A DNA stretch of 8,117 nt. It comes from an uncultured Clostridia bacterium (lineage in GTDB: Bacteria > Bacillota > Clostridia > Oscillospirales > CAG-272). Position 1 is the stretch's first letter. Every line of letters starts with the position of its first letter. Where the stretch lies: NCBI GenBank assembly GCA_946404295.1, contig CAMJDE010000071.1, forward strand, positions 1 to 8,117, in the 5' to 3' direction. The translations under genes were made by a program, and so were the position numbers. The notes below the pieces were generated by a model. It ran no database searches, was not told the DNA's origin, and saw nothing but the letters and a program-made list of their open reading frames with translations. Shown here piece by piece: positions 5,775 through 8,117 of this stretch.

Positions 5775-5803
5775 CTCCCGAGTATCTGTTTTGGAGTTTG
5801 TTT

Positions 5804-7633
5804 ATGTGTTCGATATGCGGACTGTTTGCGCCCCGGCGGATCACGCCGGAGAGGGCGGGGCTCGTTTGCCGGATGGGCGAGACGATGCGGGCGCGCGGAC
5901 CCGACAAGAGCGGGAGTTATTCGGACTCCGACGTGGCGTTTCACCACAACCGGCTGGCGGTGATGGATCCCGCGCGGGGGGATCAGCCGATGACGGTGCG
6001 CTACGGGCGGCGCGCCTATACCGTCGTCTACAACGGGGAACTCTACAACGGCGGGGAACTCCGGCGGGAACTCGCGAAGTACGGCGTGCGGCTGAAAACG
6101 CGGTGCGACACCGAACTGCTCGTCTACGCCTACGCCGTCTGGGGAGAGGACTGCCTTTCCCGCTTGAACGGGATCTTTGCCTTCGCGGTCTGGGACCGCG
6201 CGGAGGAAAAACTCTTCTGCGCCCGCGATCCCCTCGGGGTCAAACCCTTCTTCTACGCGCTGCCGGAGGGGGACTTCTGCTTCGCGTCGGAGGTGAAAGC
6301 CCTGCTCGCCCACCCGGGGATCAAAGCCCGGATCGGGCAGACGGGGCTTTGGCAGCTTCTGTTTCTCACCCCGGTCACGCTGCGGTCGGTCCCGGTGTTC
6401 GAGGGGATCTTTGAACTGGAGCCCGGCGCGCGCCTTTCGGTCTCGGCGATGGGGATCGAAAAGCGCAGATATTTCTCCCTGCGCGCCGAACCCTTCTCCG
6501 AGGGGCGCGCCGAGTGCGTCGCGCATACGCGCGAACTCGTCTCCGACGCGATCCGGCGGCAGACCGAGAGCGACGTGCCGCTCGCCTGCTTTCTTTCGGG
6601 CGGGCTTGATTCGACGGTCGTTTCGGCGGTCGCCGCCCGGGCGTTTTCCGAACGGGGCGAGACGCTTTCGACTTATTCCTTCGAGTACGAGGACAACGAG
6701 TACGCTCCGACGCTCTTCCAGCCCAACCGCGACGACGGCTACGCCCTGCTCGCCGCGCGGGCGATCGGGTCGGATCACACCGTCCTCGTCGCTCCGAACG
6801 CGGCGGTGGCGGATCTGCTCGGCGAGGCGACCTTCGCCCGCGACCTGCCCGGGCAGGCGGATATCGACTCGTCGCTGTTGTATTTTTGCCGGGAGGTCAG
6901 GCGGCGGCACGTCGTCGCCATGTCGGGCGAGTGCGCCGACGAGATCTTCGGCGGCTATCCGTGGTTCTACCGTCCCGAGATGCTCGAGCGCGATTTCTTC
7001 CCGTGGATCCACGATCCGCTCGCGCGGGTCGGGCTTTTCCGGCGCGAATTCGCCCGCCCCGACGAGGGGCTTTCGTATCTCTCGGAACGCTATCGGGAGG
7101 TCGTTTCGTCGGTCGACGCGCTCGAGGGGGACACCCCCGAAATGAAGCGGTCGCGGATCGCCTCGGTGCTCTCGCAGTCGTATTTTATGCAGTCGCTCCT
7201 GGAACGGAAGGATCGGATGTCGATGGCGTGCGGGCTGGAGGTGCGCGTCCCGTTTTCCGACGCGCGGATCGCGTCGTATCTCTACAACGTCCCGTGGGAA
7301 TACAAGTTTGAAAACGGGGTCGAAAAGGCGCTGCTCCGCGAGGCGATGCGCGATCTGATTCCCGAGGAAATCTACCGCCGGAAAAAGAGCCCCTACCCGA
7401 AGACCCACAGCAAAGAATACGAGCGGGCGGTCGTCTCGCTTCTGCGCCGGCGGCTCGCGCGTCCGCATTCGCCGCTCGCCGCTCTCGCCGACCCCGAAAA
7501 GGTCGCTTCGCTGCTCGACGGCGGGGAGGACGTGACCTGGTTCGGACAGCTGATGGCGCGCCCGCAGCTCGTCGCGTGGCTCTGCCAATTCGACCTGTTC
7601 TGTGAAAAATACGGCGTCGAGTTCGTCGATTGA
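5804..7633 (+). CDS. asnB: Asparagine synthetase, glutamine-hydrolysing
   Basis: A 609-aa two-domain enzyme that makes asparagine from aspartate, ATP and glutamine in the cytoplasm. The N-terminal class II (Ntn) glutaminase domain begins MCSICGLF; Cys2 becomes the nucleophile after Met removal. It carries the binding residues Arg50 (HHNRLAVMD) and NGELYN (77-82). The C-terminal synthetase domain has the PP-loop SGGLDST (265-271) and SGECADEIFGGYPWF (374-388). The length exceeds E. coli AsnB (about 554 aa) and fits the longer Firmicutes type, with extra sequence around EYEDNEYAPTLFQPN. The ATG at 5804 is fixed by the need for Cys2; a TTG two codons upstream is rejected. GGAG (5793-5796) lies 7 nt before it. 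Divergent from serC; the leader shows possible attenuation structures and no T-box. Confidence 0.96.
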   Translation: MCSICGLFAPRRITPERAGLVCRMGETMRARGPDKSGSYSDSDVAFHHNRLAVMDPARGDQPMTVRYGRRAYTVVYNGELYNGGELRRELAKYGVRLKTRCDTELLVYAYAVWGEDCLSRLNGIFAFAVWDRAEEKLFCARDPLGVKPFFYALPEGDFCFASEVKALLAHPGIKARIGQTGLWQLLFLTPVTLRSVPVFEGIFELEPGARLSVSAMGIEKRRYFSLRAEPFSEGRAECVAHTRELVSDAIRRQTESDVPLACFLSGGLDSTVVSAVAARAFSERGETLSTYSFEYEDNEYAPTLFQPNRDDGYALLAARAIGSDHTVLVAPNAAVADLLGEATFARDLPGQADIDSSLLYFCREVRRRHVVAMSGECADEIFGGYPWFYRPEMLERDFFPWIHDPLARVGLFRREFARPDEGLSYLSERYREVVSSVDALEGDTPEMKRSRIASVLSQSYFMQSLLERKDRMSMACGLEVRVPFSDARIASYLYNVPWEYKFENGVEKALLREAMRDLIPEEIYRRKKSPYPKTHSKEYERAVVSLLRRRLARPHSPLAALADPEKVASLLDGGEDVTWFGQLMARPQLVAWLCQFDLFCEKYGVEFVD

Positions 7634-7641
7634 CGCTTTTT
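7614..7641 (+). terminator. Likely asnB terminator overlapping its stop codon
   Basis: GCGTCGA (7614-7620) pairs with TTGACGC (7630-7636) including one G-U pair, around a 9-nt loop, followed by five T's (7637-7641). The TGA stop lies in the right arm. The stem is moderate, so some read-through is possible; a second T-run follows about 15 nt later. Confidence 0.5.
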
Positions 7642-7713
7642 GGTGAACCTGTCTATTTTTTCGACGTCGGATTTGTGCAAGAGGTAGAATCGGGGAAATC
7701 GGATGGCGAAATC

Positions 7714-7742
7714 TTGACAAAGCCGCGCCGGCGTGGTACAAT
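7714..7742 (+). promoter_or_regulatory. Near-consensus promoter of the riboswitch-flotillin transcript
   Basis: A perfect -35 TTGACA (7714-7719), a 17-bp spacer, and -10 TACAAT (7737-7742) preceded by TGG (extended -10). The predicted start is near 7749, just 3 nt before the first riboswitch helix. Strong constitutive initiation followed by a regulated terminator is the expected layout for riboswitch control. Confidence 0.9.
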
Positions 7743-7748
7743 AAAACC

Positions 7749-7858
7749 GTCGAAAGGGAGTAGTACGTTGCCACCGTGCAGCGTGCGCGCGCCGTCAGCA
7801 CGGCAGTTGCAAATGCCCGGCGCCCGCAGAATCAGAAATGATTTTACAAGACTTTTAC
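7749..7858 (+). ncRNA. yybP-ykoY (manganese) riboswitch aptamer
   Basis: The conserved parts of this class appear in order. Helix P1 is GAAAG (7752-7756) with CTTTT (7852-7856). L1 is GGGAGTAG (7756-7763). The CGTCAGCAC element (7793-7801) lies beside pairings CCGTGC (7774-7779) with GCACGG (7798-7803) and TTGC (7768-7771) with GCAA (7809-7812). The L3 side reads CCCGGCGCCCGCAG. A hairpin AATCA-GAAA-TGATT (7830-7843) follows, and the 3' strand reads TTTTACAAGAC. The last two match the GAAA-capped stem followed by UUUAGCAAGACC in the Lactococcus Mn2+ riboswitch, as I recall it. Known members bind Mn2+ and turn on export or metal-handling genes. The L1 here has GGGAGTAG where GGGGAGTAG is more common, and P1 is short. 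Ligand assignment is by homology only. Confidence 0.82.
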
Positions 7859-7884
7859 TGTGCACACGGTAAAAGTCTTTTTTT
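7848..7884 (+). terminator. Riboswitch expression platform (intrinsic terminator)
   Basis: An 11-bp perfect stem, AAGACTTTTAC (7848-7858) with GTAAAAGTCTT (7869-7879), and a T-run at 7878-7884. The left arm includes the 3' strand of aptamer helix P1 (7852-7856), so aptamer closure and terminator formation exclude each other. Ligand binding should therefore favour read-through into the downstream gene (an ON switch). Confidence 0.88.
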
Positions 7885-7941
7885 GTAAGCTTCTTACCGA
7901 TCGACAAAACCAAACGAACTTTTTTAAAGGGGGTTTTTACT

Positions 7942-8117
7942 ATGCTCGTTATCATCATTCCGGTAATCGTCGCCGCATTTCTGGTGCTGATCGGTATCGT
8001 CGGATACCTGAAAGCGCCGCCCGACGTCGCCTATATCATCTCGGGGCTCGGGAAAAAGCGGATCCTCGTCGGTAAAGCGGGGTGGCGCGTGCCGTTCTTC
8101 GAGAGGGTCGACCGTCG
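7942..8117 (+). CDS. Flotillin-like SPFH-domain membrane protein, N-terminal part (runs off window end)
   Basis: Only 58 codons are visible. Residues 2-22 are a strongly hydrophobic segment (LVIIIPVIVAAFLVLIGIVG), a membrane anchor or hairpin. They are followed by KAPPDVAYIISGLGKKRILVG and then KAGWRVPFFERVD, which matches the start of the SPFH/Band 7 domain of bacterial flotillins (family pattern PPDxAxIISG...RIxxGxxGxxxPFxERxD). Flotillins form large oligomers in membrane microdomains and affect fluidity and protein complex assembly. The ATG at 7942 follows AAAGGGGG (7926-7933) with 8-nt spacing. It lies 57 nt beyond the riboswitch terminator with no other start between, so it is the direct target of the switch. 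Full length and C-terminal repeats cannot be seen, and other SPFH subfamilies are possible. Confidence 0.8.
   Translation, partial: MLVIIIPVIVAAFLVLIGIVGYLKAPPDVAYIISGLGKKRILVGKAGWRVPFFERVDR

Noticed and set aside
5535..5803. T-box or serine/asparagine tRNA-sensing leader
   Set aside because: No T-box core resembling AGGGTGGNACCGCG and no long specifier-loop stem in either direction.
5666..7801. Very long minus-strand open frame opposite asnB
   Set aside because: Antisense shadow of asnB with shadow-type composition (Arg, Pro, Asp, His rich); it also covers the riboswitch promoter and the asnB leader.

Overview
The window looks like chromosomal DNA from a GC-rich member of the Clostridia (Bacillota), probably an uncultured or gut-type lineage. 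This inference rests on four things: purine-rich GGAGG-type ribosome binding sites, clean TTGACA/TATAAT-type promoters with 17-bp spacers, a yybP-ykoY-type riboswitch, and the clostridial flavour of SerC, SerA (385 aa, one ACT domain) and AsnB. No mobility genes, tRNA, rRNA or CRISPR array were found.

Layout. Bases 1-475 (minus) hold the 5' part of a tyrosine-phosphatase-like gene with an N-terminal beta-rich domain. It lies 1 nt behind dut (477-911, minus), and the two form an operon driven from 961-989. A back-to-back promoter (1007-1035) drives a MutS-family ATPase gene on the plus strand (1091-2710). Between this gene and the convergent serA lies about 560 bp without a credible gene. It contains a short array of hairpins punctuated by CATCAT (2713-2788), a 16-bp-stem terminator usable in both directions (2794-2830), and two 213-bp tandem repeat units, 208/213 identical, that abut the serA stop codon (2833-3270). 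The operon serC-serA (5534 to 3270, minus) encodes two of the three steps of serine synthesis and has a strong promoter at 5601-5629. Divergent from it is asnB (5804-7633, plus), whose roughly 130-nt putative leader contains two terminator-like stem-loops with a competing alternative pairing. After asnB, a near-consensus promoter (7714-7742) transcribes a yybP-ykoY (Mn2+) riboswitch with a textbook terminator platform (7749-7884). It sits in front of the 5' end of a flotillin-like SPFH membrane protein gene (7942 to the window end).

How it works together. The central genes are amino-acid biosynthesis (serine, asparagine) flanked by nucleotide-pool and DNA maintenance genes (dUTPase, MutS-like). 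The two most interesting regions are noncoding: the 213-bp tandem structured repeat, and the apparent manganese riboswitch placed upstream of a flotillin, which is not one of the usual targets of that riboswitch class.
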